64,000 nucleotides of DNA from contig OY997592.1 in assembly GCA_963921825.1 (NCBI GenBank), positions 28,127,730 through 28,191,729 on the forward strand, written 5' to 3'. Position 1 is the stretch's first letter. Each line of letters opens with the position of its first letter. Shown here one piece after another: positions 9,041-18,699 of the stretch. A program made the position numbers and the translations under genes. The notes under the pieces are model-generated. The model saw nothing but the letters and a program-made list of their open reading frames with translations. It was not told the DNA's origin and did no database searches. Source of the stretch: Erodium maritimum. Lineage: Eukaryota > Streptophyta > Magnoliopsida > Geraniales > Geraniaceae.

Positions 9041-11522
9041 TGTAAAGACCGGCTAAATTAAAAGAAACAAAATATTATTTATATCGTCTTGAAACGTCGA
9101 GGTTGGAAAAGCGAGTTGAAAATGATGATCGTTTGCGAAAGAAAAAGAAAAGAAAAGAAAAATAAAAAAAGGGCTTAAGGGGCGGACCGGGTCGGGCCGG
9201 ACCCGGTTGAACAGACCAGACCCGACCAGGAACCCGGCCAGGCCAGATCCGACCCGAACTTGCCCGAGTCATCCTGTCATCGTCTTGGGCCGTGCGGCCC
9301 AATTCCGCAAAGCCCGCTAGCTAGGCCCGGATGGAGACAGCCCAAGCCCGTCTGGAGCTCGGGTATAAGAGGCGAAGCTAAGGGTTGAAACCCTAAAATT
9401 CACGCTGCCGCTCTCTTCTTCTCTGAAACCCTCTCCCTCTCTACCAAGCTCGTCGCCGGCCAGCTCCTCCCTCCCTCGCCGCCTTCTTCTCCGGCCAGAC
9501 CTCGTCACCACCACCCTCTCCCGGCTCCCTCTCACCAGGTCCGACCAACTCCGGCCGCACCACCGCCTCCCGAGCCTTTTCCGTCCAGCCACAGCCCGAA
9601 CCTCGGCCTCGCCGGCCACCCTCACTTCCGATCTCATCTCCCCCGTCTCTCCTTCTTCCTCCACACTCGATCCCGTCCACCTCCGTCCAGCCGAGCCACC
9701 GTCGGCGTCTTCGTCCCCAACCTCTCCCTCTTCTCTCTCGTTCTTCGAGACCTCGCCGAGCTCTCTCCCTCACACTCGTCTCCGACCCTCACCGCCAAGC
9801 TCCGCCGCCCCCGCGCCCATAACCGCCGCGCCGCAACCACTTCCCGTCGTCCCTTTCCCTACGGTTTAGACTATACCGGAGACCTTGTACTTTGTGGACT
9901 TCGCCCGAGAAGACGAAGACCACTCCGGAACCCGTGTGGAGAACGGAGGAGAGGCTAATCGACTTTACAGCAGAGTATTATTAGAGGAAGACCACAAGGT
10001 AGGGAAAGTCCTAACTACTCGAGTATTTCATTACTAGTATGCGTATTAGGTTAATAAAATCGGAAAGGTCCTAGAATTGCATATAGGATGCGAATAACTA
10101 GAATAATCGTCTTTCAATTACTAATAACCGGACGTGTCTAGTATGCATGCATAGGATGAGAATAACTAGTGTAATCGCTTTCAATACTTGGGAATTGATT
10201 TACTGGTACAGAGGCCGTGATGAGGCCTCGGATTAGTTGTGTGTTAGCTTCACATGCTTGTTTGCTAGTCATTAGGATAATCAAGAGTCTAATGAAACTA
10301 GTTAAATTTTATGCTTGAATGATTGATTGGATGTTTACATGATTGATTGATTGAATGATTACATGGTTGGTTAATTGATTGAATGTTGAATGATTGAATG
10401 TTTGAACGGATGATCGAGTATGACTGATTGTGCCAAACGGTACGATCAGGTGATCGATGGACCAATCGATCGTGACAGGTAAGTATGACGGTAAGTGTAG
10501 AGGACTAAATGGATGTCTTTGGTGGGTTGTGGTGAAAGTATGATTCGATAAGTGTTGGTTGGTTGATATGTTATAGTGTGACTCTCTTATTCATGTTCTT
10601 GAGATGTTTGGTTGTTCGGTATGGTACCTACACCGTTAAGGAGTCCGGTGTAGGATGATATAATGATTATTGTTGATACGGTATGGAACCTACACCGTTA
10701 AGGAGTCCGGTGTAGGATGATAGAATGGTTACTTGAGATTCACCCGAGTGTCTGCGTCCTACGGGAGCATTACCTCGGTTCCCGATGATCTATGGTCCTT
10801 TGGGGGCATTTCCGGGAATCCGGACGATGAGCGTCCCTCAGGGATGGTTTTCGGTAGCCCCGATGCATGTGCCTCCTTTGGACCGAGGGACAATCCGACA
10901 TAACACAAGGAATATTGTGGATTGGGGTATGGGACCCGATATGACACAAGAACCTAGTGTTCCGGAGTATTGAGATTGAAGTTGTTAACATGATATTCTC
11001 GTGCTCTCATTTTAATGGTTATCAAATACTTGCAGTACTTTCCTTTTGAGTTCTCATAATACCGTTATTCTTAAGAATTGAGTACTATTTCCTTTTTAGT
11101 CTTTTCACAGTATTTTATTGGTTAATGGTTTTAACTGCATATTGTGCGACCGTGCTAAAACCTTTTTATGACTAAAATGAGGCTAACATGTTTATGATTT
11201 TCCCTACTGAGCGTAAGCTCACCCCTATTTGTTTTATCTTTTGTTTATACAGGCGTGATTGTTGAGTAGTGGGCTCGAAGCTCGGGAGCTTTTGGAGAGT
11301 CTGGGCTTGTTTAGAGATGTCTTGGTCATTGTATTGAACCTCAGATTTTATTTGCTTATTCGGAGCTTGACTCTTATTACAGTTTCGGAAACCATTTTAT
11401 CGAGTTATTTGATTGGAATTAAACTTTGAGGCTTACTATTGTTGAAAGGTTGCATTTTATGTTATTATTTTATTCTCAAGTCACGTCTCGAGTCCGACCA
11501 AAATCGGATTTGGGGCGTGACA
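9041..11522 (+). mobile_element. 3' LTR of the plus-strand Gypsy element
   Basis: The 2482 bp LTR begins TGTAAAGACCGG right after the polypurine tract and ends GGGGCGTGACA. The U3 part has 'gacccg' word repeats (9180-9270). A TATA-like tataag at 9364 is followed by the telobox-like aaaccctaa (9388) and a CT-rich leader, so transcription probably starts near 9390. A tandem stem-loop pair lies at 10627-10716 and a conserved TGAGC...GCTCA hairpin at 11208-11221. The long frames on both strands at 9317-9840 are products of GC- and CT-rich composition. Confidence 0.85.
10627..10716 (+). repeat. Two tandem perfect stem-loops in the Gypsy LTR
   Basis: Arms CCTACACCG and CGGTGTAGG (9 bp, perfect) at 10627/10646 recur at 10689/10708, a period of 62 bp. 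The loop is TTAAGGAGTC. Related, less regular stem-loops follow to about 10960. Confidence 0.8.
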
Positions 11523-12920
11523 ACAGGGGTTTAGAGAGGTATTAGAGGACAGTAACCTACAAGATATGATAATAGGACACTTGTATGCTATGGAAAAGGG
11601 ACGACACAAGAGGGACTAGGTGGAAGCCCAACTGGATAGGGTTGTTGTGAATCGGAGATGGTCTCTAAAATATCCAGACATAAGATTACAACACGAGGGG
11701 TTATACCCATCGGATCATGACCAGATTATTCTTCATTGAGTGAAAGAGCAATATAGCCTAATACTGAGGGGGTTCTGGTTCGATAAATGATGGTCACGAG
11801 ATGAGTGATGTGAGAAAATCCTATAAGATGTTTGGGAAAGATACCAGGATAGACCAATACATGATCAAGAAAAGTTAGTAGCGTGGGAGATAGGGCGATG
11901 AGGCCGAATGCAGTACAACAAGTTGGACAATGAGATAAAGGAGTGTCAAAATAAGATGGACTGGTTGGTCGGACCTTGGGATGAAGGGTGAAGGGTATGA
12001 ATCCAACAGTTGAGAGGATGAATGGATGAGTTGTTGCCGGTCAAAAATTTGAACTGAAGACAAAAGGTGAAACAATTTTGGTTGAAAGATGGGGTCGCGT
12101 ATACTCGATATTTCAATGCAAATGAGGCATTTAGAAGACGACACAACAATTTAGAAGTTATGAGGCGACCATCATGGAGTGAAACTTGGGACAATGAGCT
12201 TATACCTCAAAATATAACATCGAGAGCTAATGAGTAACTGATGCGGCCAATGGGTATGACGAAGTTCGGAGAGTCGTCCTTAGTATGGAGCCTCTAAAGT
12301 CCTCAGGCCAGATGGGTACAACCTGAATTTCTATTAGCACTATTGAGGGATCGTAGGATGAAGGTGGTGAGGATAGTCCAGAAAGTGTTTCAGATGGATA
12401 CCATAACAATGCGATGAAGGATACAAATATGGTCCTCACTCTAAAGGTGAGGAGATCAGAGAGAGTTCGATAGTTTAGAAAATTTATTCTATGTAACATC
12501 CTATACAAAGTAGTGACAAAAGTGATTATTAATAGGATGAAAAGTATATTGAAATGGGTCATTTTGGAATCCCGTAACGCTCTTATGGAGGGCCGCCTCA
12601 TAACAGACAACATAAATATATCAGGGGTTGCACCACTTGAAGTCTCAAAGACAAGATAGTAACGGGCATATGACTAAAAATAGACAAGGACGAAGCCAAT
12701 GACAGGGTTGAGTGGAGCTTCCTAAAAAGAGTAATGATTTGTTTCTTGCATCATAAGAATGACGTACTTTGAAGCACCAAAAGTCTGTAGAGGAGTAGAA
12801 GTCTATTTGTGGTGAATTGCAAGAAGAGGGATGAATTTTAAATAGGAAAAATATAGGTATGAATGAAGAATCAGTGTTGTCACGTGTCGTCACTGCATTA
12901 AACTCTAACGTTCGTCGCAA
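11523..12920 (+). pseudogene. Eroded LINE ORF2 (endonuclease and RT fragments)
   Basis: Pieces in shifting plus-strand frames match plant LINE ORF2. Near 11620-11760 is an endonuclease C-terminal part (LDRVVVNRRW, then YPSDHDQIIL). Near 12290 is a KSPGPDG-type motif reading KSSGPDGYN. Near 12500-12620 is RT text like LYKVVTKVIINRMKSIL and later GRLITDNI. Many stops and shifts show old decay. No poly(A) or target duplication was found. The Gypsy LTR ends directly at its left edge, so the Gypsy element may have inserted into it. Confidence 0.65.
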
Positions 12921-13227
12921 CTTTCCACACGATCAATGTTGGAATCCGTTGGAAACGGTCAAATTTGTCGGTTGTTTCAAGGGGCAGGAGCAATAACCCC
13001 GTGTATAATCGCACAAATAAACATCGGTAACGAAGCATTTTTTTGACATTTATAAAACGCCGATCCTAAAACACCGACTTTCCATCACCGACGGTAGATG
13101 GTCTTAGAACAAAAGAGCAATAATTAACTGAAAAGAAATGCGAAGGCACGTGCTAGTCCGGAAAAAGCAAAGCAAAACAAGAGGGAGTCTGAAAACCAGT
13201 GTTCTTCAATTTCCTTAAAGAAATGAA
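12921..13227. other. Intergenic sequence, nothing recognised
   Basis: There is no open frame of note and no repeat that I can name. It lies between the eroded LINE and the kelch pseudogene. Confidence 0.4.
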
Positions 13228-14654
13228 ATGAAACCAGTGGCGGCCAACCCTTTGTGTCCAACTGGATCTACAAAATGGGCAATGAATCTATCTGTTTCGA
13301 TGGTTTTGGTTGAAGATGGTGAGATCAGTTCACAAGCATTCTTCTCTTGGCATGCGCGGGCTTGTTCGTCGTCCTCGATTACTCTTGGGCTTCATCTTCT
13401 ACTTATTTCCTCCCAACCCATGGCTTCCTTGAGCCGCAGCACAACCAAAAGGTTACTATTGGAAGGAGAATCATCATTCCAACATCCAAATACAGTATTT
13501 GTTTCATTCTTTATTCATTGATTGCTTATGTGATTCTCTTTCTTTTTAATTGTCTCTTTAGATACAATTTTAGCTAAAAATGGAATACTTAAAAGGAACT
13601 AGGCCAACATTTTTATTAGACTTAATCTGCTTTAACCATAGTTTGGTCTTATTACTAAATCTCTTAAGGATTATTGCAGAAAATATACCTGCACCGGAAC
13701 TACAGTGGGAGGCAATGCCATCGGCACCAGTACCTCGTCTTGATATACAGATCAAAAATCTTTTGTATGTCTTTGCAGGATATGGCACCCTTGACTATGT
13801 GAGAATATTATCCCTCACATGTGCACTTGTGCTGTGTGTGTTTTGTTATCATTTACTCAGCAATATGTTTCTGGTGTTCATGTGTCCCAGGTACACTCCC
13901 ATGTTGATGTATACAACTTCACTGACATTCACATTTGGGGATGGCCACTGATGGGAGATACATATATGCAGTCTCAGGACAATATGGCCCTCAATGCAGA
14001 GGGCCGACAGCTCAAACATTTATACTCGACACAGAGACAAAGCAATGCCCCCATTACCGGCTCCAAGGTAAAACAACCAAACTCTGGACTTGATCATTGG
14101 AGCATTGCAGTCAGGAATGGAAAAGTATTAGACAAAGCGTGGCGGACTGAAATTCCCATCCCCCGTGGGGGACCACACAGGTGATTCTTCCGTCTCATGT
14201 ATGTATTATAGATGTGCATTAATGTTGTGGACTGCAGGTAGTTTATAGTGATGTTTATATGCTGGATGAGGATATGGAATGGAAAACTTTGCCTCCTATG
14301 CCGAAACCCAACTCCCATATAGACTTCTCTTGGGTCGTTGTTAACAATTCCATAATCGTCACGGGTGGGACAACAGAGAAGCACCCAATCAACTAAAGGA
14401 TGATCCTCGTTGGTGAGGTTTTCCAGTTTCATCTGGGTATGAACGAACTTGTATCGATTTTGACACACTTGACAGTAATTAGTGGGTTTTTGATTTCATT
14501 CTTAATTGTGGCATGTCAACAGAAATGGTCGGCTATGGCTGGATTGTGGGATGGATGGTTGTATTTTACATCTGGGCAAAGGGACAGAGGACCAGCCAAT
14601 CCACAACCGCAAAAGGTCATTGGAGATATGTGGAGGACCAAACTAACTCTGTGA
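13228..14654 (+). pseudogene. Kelch-repeat membrane protein pseudogene (At3g27220-like)
   Basis: Fragments match the plant kelch-repeat family with an N-terminal membrane anchor (Arabidopsis At3g27220 type, identified from memory). In order: an anchor-like piece (LFVVLDYSWASSS, about 13360); a first kelch (LLYVFAGYGTLDYV, 13761); VHSHVDVYNFTD after an intron-like gap (13890); YIYAVSGQYGPQCRGPTAQT in another frame (about 13960); LDHWSIAVRNGK and WRTEIPIPRGGPHR (14090-14180); GEVFQFHLG (14410); and the C-terminus GWLYFTSGQRDRGP to TGA at 14652. At least two frameshifts and missing internal kelch segments break the frame, most clearly near 14040 between LDTETKQ and the next block. It is unlikely to be functional. 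Its splice sites are partly intact, so it is a decayed gene copy and not a processed retrocopy. Confidence 0.75.
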
Positions 14655-14814
14655 TACGCATTGAGAAACAAGTTTGCTAAACCTTCATTTTATTCCACTC
14701 AAGACCCTCTCCATTTCTGTCTTTGAGGATCATCACCCTCAGCAACAATGAAGGTAACTAGTAAGAGTTAATCAAAGTAGTGATAAGTTGTAAATGCGAT
14801 AAAAATCATGAAAC

Positions 14815-15154
14815 CTAAGTAGCTGCCCATTCTTTCTTGATGTGGAAGGTGTAGTTAATCTCCAAGTAGTTGTTGTGATCATCATCGAAGAACTGAAAAG
14901 ATCGATCAACAAGATTATATGGAATGGAAATGGTAATATGCATACTTGTATATATGTATTGCATGGGTTGAAATGTACCTTAGACTTGGCAGAATAAGAG
15001 CCTCTGGCAAACAAGCCAGAAGGGGTAGTTTCCTCGGGCATGATATGAGTGTAAGGCTCAGCCTGAGGACTAAACGTTCCGATCATCTCCTTGGAGCTGT
15101 CCACTGATTAATTAATTAATTAATTAATTAAGAGACTATATATGGAGACACAGA

Positions 15155-15185
<31 letters not shown>

Positions 15186-16129
15186 GCTTGCTTAATGCTT
15201 ACCCTTGAGACCTGTTTTCCATACAGTATTGGTGTACCTGAGACCAGATACGATGTTGTTAGTCACTTGGAAGCTGAACTTCAAGTTGTAACGGCTACCT
15301 TCCTTCAATGTAAACCATAACCCTTGCGGGTTCCCATCTTCCGGGATGGACAGAACTATGTCTTCTCTATCAGGAGACACGATCGACAGCTTCAGAAACT
15401 TCACTTCAGGTTCCTCGTTCTCTACAGTAACAAAACGACATGTAACAAAACTACTAGTACTAGGTCATGCTTTGTTTTTCGTTGTTACCTCCAACATTGT
15501 TCATGTCTACACCCCCAAGAAGCTGCTCCTTCCACCTCCTCAGGCTCTCATCATCCTGGTCTCGAATCGTCAGAAACAGGACAATATTAACAAAAGCAAT
15601 GTTACCAAAGCTTGTTTGTCCAACTGGTCAAGCACTTGAACTTGGGTTTATGAGACCCGGATTCAAGTCTCAACAACGGTACCTCAATCCTTATTTATTC
15701 CCAATTTCTATTGGATTTCTCTTGATCTTGCCATTTAAGCCTCTCTCTCTTTTGTTCTTCTTGGGGCTCTCTCAAGGTGGGGGTTAAAATGTTTGGGTGC
15801 TCTCTTACTTCTACATAAATATAGGTTGAGACCAAATATTCTTGATAAATCAATCTTAATGCTTAGTGCACCTTGCTTCTACATAAGTAAGGTGGAGACC
15901 AAATAATCTTGATACACCTTATTTTGAGGATAAAAAAAAAACAAGAGCAATATTGCATATGCATATGAATATAAAAGTGGACCACCTTGTCCTTCTCCAT
16001 TTCTTGTCTGATGGAAGCTCGAGGACCCAACTTGATCTTGCTGCTAATGGAATGTTCAGGTTTATCACCGTCGTGACCCTTCTCCGGTGGATCACCCTCA
16101 CCCTTCTCCTTTGCTCCCGAGTCCGCCAT
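14815..16129 (-). CDS. Rho GDP-dissociation inhibitor (RhoGDI)
   Basis: RhoGDI extracts prenylated ROP/Rac GTPases from membranes and holds them GDP-bound in the cytosol. Exons (minus strand): 16129-15986, 15555-15489, 15421-15203, 15103-14979, 14892-14815; 633 nt, 210 residues. Junction phases all agree and introns are GT-AG. Conserved blocks: KLGPRASIRQEMEKDK then DDESLRRWKEQLLGGVD (exons 1-2, the N-terminal regulatory arm), then the immunoglobulin-like domain with GLWFTLKEGSRYNLKFSF, SGLRYTNTVWKTGLK, GTFSPQAEPYTH, MPEETTPSGLFARGSYSA and the C-terminal YLEINYTFHIKKEW. The N-terminus is short for plant RhoGDIs, which often carry a longer acidic stretch; sequence just upstream in another frame looks related, so exon 1 may have suffered a frameshift or the true start may differ. 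Exon 1's donor (AAG/GTGGTC) is weak. The gene probably works. Confidence 0.9.
15107..15184. repeat. Two microsatellites in RhoGDI intron 3
   Basis: An (ATTA)n run at 15107-15131 and a (TA)n run at about 15160-15184 lie in the 99 bp intron between the third and fourth exons. Confidence 0.9.
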
Positions 16130-16699
16130 ACCGTCTTCTTGGAACTTTCCTCAGCTCCGGCACCACCTCAAGACTTCAGTTCATCATCAAGCGCCAATGA
16201 TACAAGAAATAAAAGGGATATCCTACCTAGCCCAACAATGTTTTTAGAGTGACTAATGCAACCACATACGACTTGGCAGCCACAAACATTTCGGACAAAA
16301 CAAATATGAGCATGTGCTGTCCAAAATCTACAAAATGGGAAATTGTGAATAGGTCATGAGGTGATCCGAAATATTTGTTGGGGACATATAATTGTTGTTA
16401 AGCTATCAATCAGGAGATATTTGCTAATTTGGGTTGTTTCCTTTAGGTTCATACATGCAACAGTAGACAAAACTGTAGTCGAATACGATTCATATAATTT
16501 GACTTGTAGAAACAATGACAAGAATAAAAGATACTGAAGACAAAGAGCTGCCGGGAGTCATTATTATTGATCTCCTCATATAATACATCAAACACCTATT
16601 TATAATAAGACAACCTATAGATATAGGAAATAAGAATACACCTAATATCACTTAAAGCATCGGTAGTCATTAAGCTTGGTTGAGGCTAAAAGAGAGAAG
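16130..16699. other. Upstream region of RhoGDI
   Basis: AT-rich DNA that should contain the promoter of the minus-strand RhoGDI gene. On the minus strand a TATAAATA-like word lies near 16600, but that is too far from the start (about 470 bp) to be assigned safely. No other feature was recognised. Confidence 0.35.
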
Positions 16700-18110
16700 C
16701 TGATAGAATAATAATAAAAATAAAAAATAAACTATTTCTCTCTTCTTATTTTCTTTTGAAAATAGAAATTGCATTATTAATGATGTGTAACCAGTACAAG
16801 TGGCGGGCTGGAAGCCCTGATAACAGAATAAGTCCGGGTCTCCCGTAGGACACTCAGCGCTCTGAACTCGTAGAGACAATTTAGTTGACATCCTAGACAA
16901 AGATAATTATTCATGCGATCAACATGATCAAAATAAACTAAACAGTCCAACAGAAACATAAAAAGACAAAACTAACCCAAACTACCGTAATAAAAAAAAA
17001 ACATAAAGTAAGCTTGAAAAAAGTGCTCTGATTGCGGTTTTCCCGAGACTTTCCAGCGCCATCAGTCCCGGGTCTGTGGGCATAGGCCATATTGAATCCT
17101 TCCCACCCCCGCCGGGTCCTCTCATTGCTCCGAAGGAGGCTGTGACACATCCACATGTGGCTCCTGATCTTTATCCTCGTCCCTTAGCGGATGCATGGTG
17201 GACCAGGGCTCCATCTTCCCTTGGGGATGCGATGTCGCCCGCCCTCCTTCAATGTGGGGTAGATGTAAAGGTCCCTTGTCCTTCGTCTTCATCACCTTTT
17301 ATCGAGTAGGGCCCGGTTCTCCAGATTGGTCCTTAAGTTCCTTCGCTTCCCTTGCATTTGGACATGTTCACCTGCACAGAAGTCAGACAAGCCTTTTCCT
17401 CCATGTAGCTCCTGATCCCGGGCGTTATTCCTGATGGTGTTCCCTGTTCTCCCTCCCCTGTTCGGGTACGAGGACGGGATCCAATCGCCGGGGTACGTCG
17501 CAGTAAGCCTCGACACTAGGCCATCATGTTCCTTTGCATGTATCGCCCTCCCACTTCCCTTATTTTCATCACCCAAGACTCCTGAAACTCCTTCTCGACC
17601 CTTAGCAAATGCATGGTGGACTAGATCCCTGGCTTCCCTCGGGGACGCGACGTTGTCCGACCCACTTCAGTGTGGGGTAGCCGCATAGCCGGCCAGGCCA
17701 GAGAAGGAGCTTTCTCTATTTGACGAGGCTGCGACGTTGAATGCCCATCCTCCATCGCTTGTCCCCTTGTGTTGGTATGAATGCGATTAGTAATCGGCGA
17801 TTACAGAGCCCCCGGTTGTTCTGGATCCGAACCGAGATTCACCGGTGGGAGGTTCATCTCCGACAACACGAAAGGGGATGGGTGGGTCGAGATCGGTGCA
17901 ATAGTACTTGGCGTTGGTGGATGGTCGAAATCCATGACAAGAGCGGTGGCCGAGCGTGGGAGATCAATGGGGGCAGACATGGAGAGAGGTGGGTGTATGA
18001 CTCAATATTCGTTATGAGGTCTTCTTTGGTGTGTTGAGAGTCGAAATCGTCGTTGTTCAACGTGTTGGATATGAATTGGAGGTTGCTACTCTCGTGCATT
18101 GTGAATCAAA
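16700..18110 (-). pseudogene. Decayed ORF1-type LINE copy
   Basis: On the minus strand the 3' part resembles the tail of the ORF1-only element at 56959-59417: both have CAGAGCACTTTT, and both end in related text (ATTAATAATGCAATTTC here, ATTAATACTATCGTTCG there). Upstream, 17290-17690 holds a roughly 410 bp imprecise tandem duplication; the phrase gcatggtggac occurs at about 17191 and 17611. At 17854-18099 an 81-codon frame (MHESSNLQFISNTLNND) follows a minus-strand TATA-like tatatata at about 18198, which could be an element or gene promoter. Frames are broken throughout. The left edge near 16700 is AT-rich and the ends are uncertain. This is an inference from similarity of tails. Confidence 0.5.
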
Positions 18111-18699
18111 GGAAAAAAAATTCGAGAGAAGAATAGAAAAAGAAAGGGTGCTTGTGTGTAAAAGAGAATGAGTGATTTTTGAGGTAGGGTCAATCTGTAT
18201 ATATAGGAAAATTTAGGTTTTTTTTTAATTCGGCGCCGACACGTGTCGGCTTGTGAGTGGGCCGCCTACTAGTCGTTAGCGTTGCAACGACGCCTCGCGT
18301 CGTTGCAGGATCCTATAACGACACCAAGCCACGACCCCTCTGCAACGACAAGCCGTGGCAGCGAGTCGTGACAGAGCCGTCGCAGGCCCTGCAACAACAC
18401 GCCTGCCACGACAGTTGCTGGTGCTCTAAGACACACGAATAAATGAAGGTGTTCATCAATATAACAACCTGAAATCCATATGAACATAATTAATAACAAA
18501 GATGAATATTCAGGATCAATGACTTCTGCAAGGTTTAATTGATATAACATTTTCAGCCTTCAACATCAATGTTTGGAGTAAAAAATTAAAATGAATTTCT
18601 TTCCTTTTTCACAGATTTATTCGCTGATCTAGCACCTGGTATGCATATGTAAATATCAAGTTACCGGCAGTGATTTCCCGAATTCAGGCACTGGCCTGA
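18111..18699. other. Intergenic region with palindromes, 3' flank of ThrRS
   Basis: It contains a perfect 16 bp palindrome at 18235-18250 (GCCGACACGTGTCGGC) and a 9 bp-arm hairpin at 18284-18306 (GCAACGACG/CGTCGTTGC). The GC-rich stretch 18230-18430, full of 'acgac' words, differs sharply from its AT-rich surroundings and may be a small inverted-repeat element. 18550-18699 is probably the 3' untranslated region of the ThrRS gene. Confidence 0.5.

Noticed and set aside
9317-9840. Overlapping minus-strand frames rich in Arg, Glu and Gly
   Set aside because: They come from CT-rich LTR leader sequence read backwards; no domain, and they lie inside the 3' LTR.
15107-15184. ATTA and TA runs as a promoter element
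   Set aside because: They lie inside a RhoGDI intron and are simple microsatellites.
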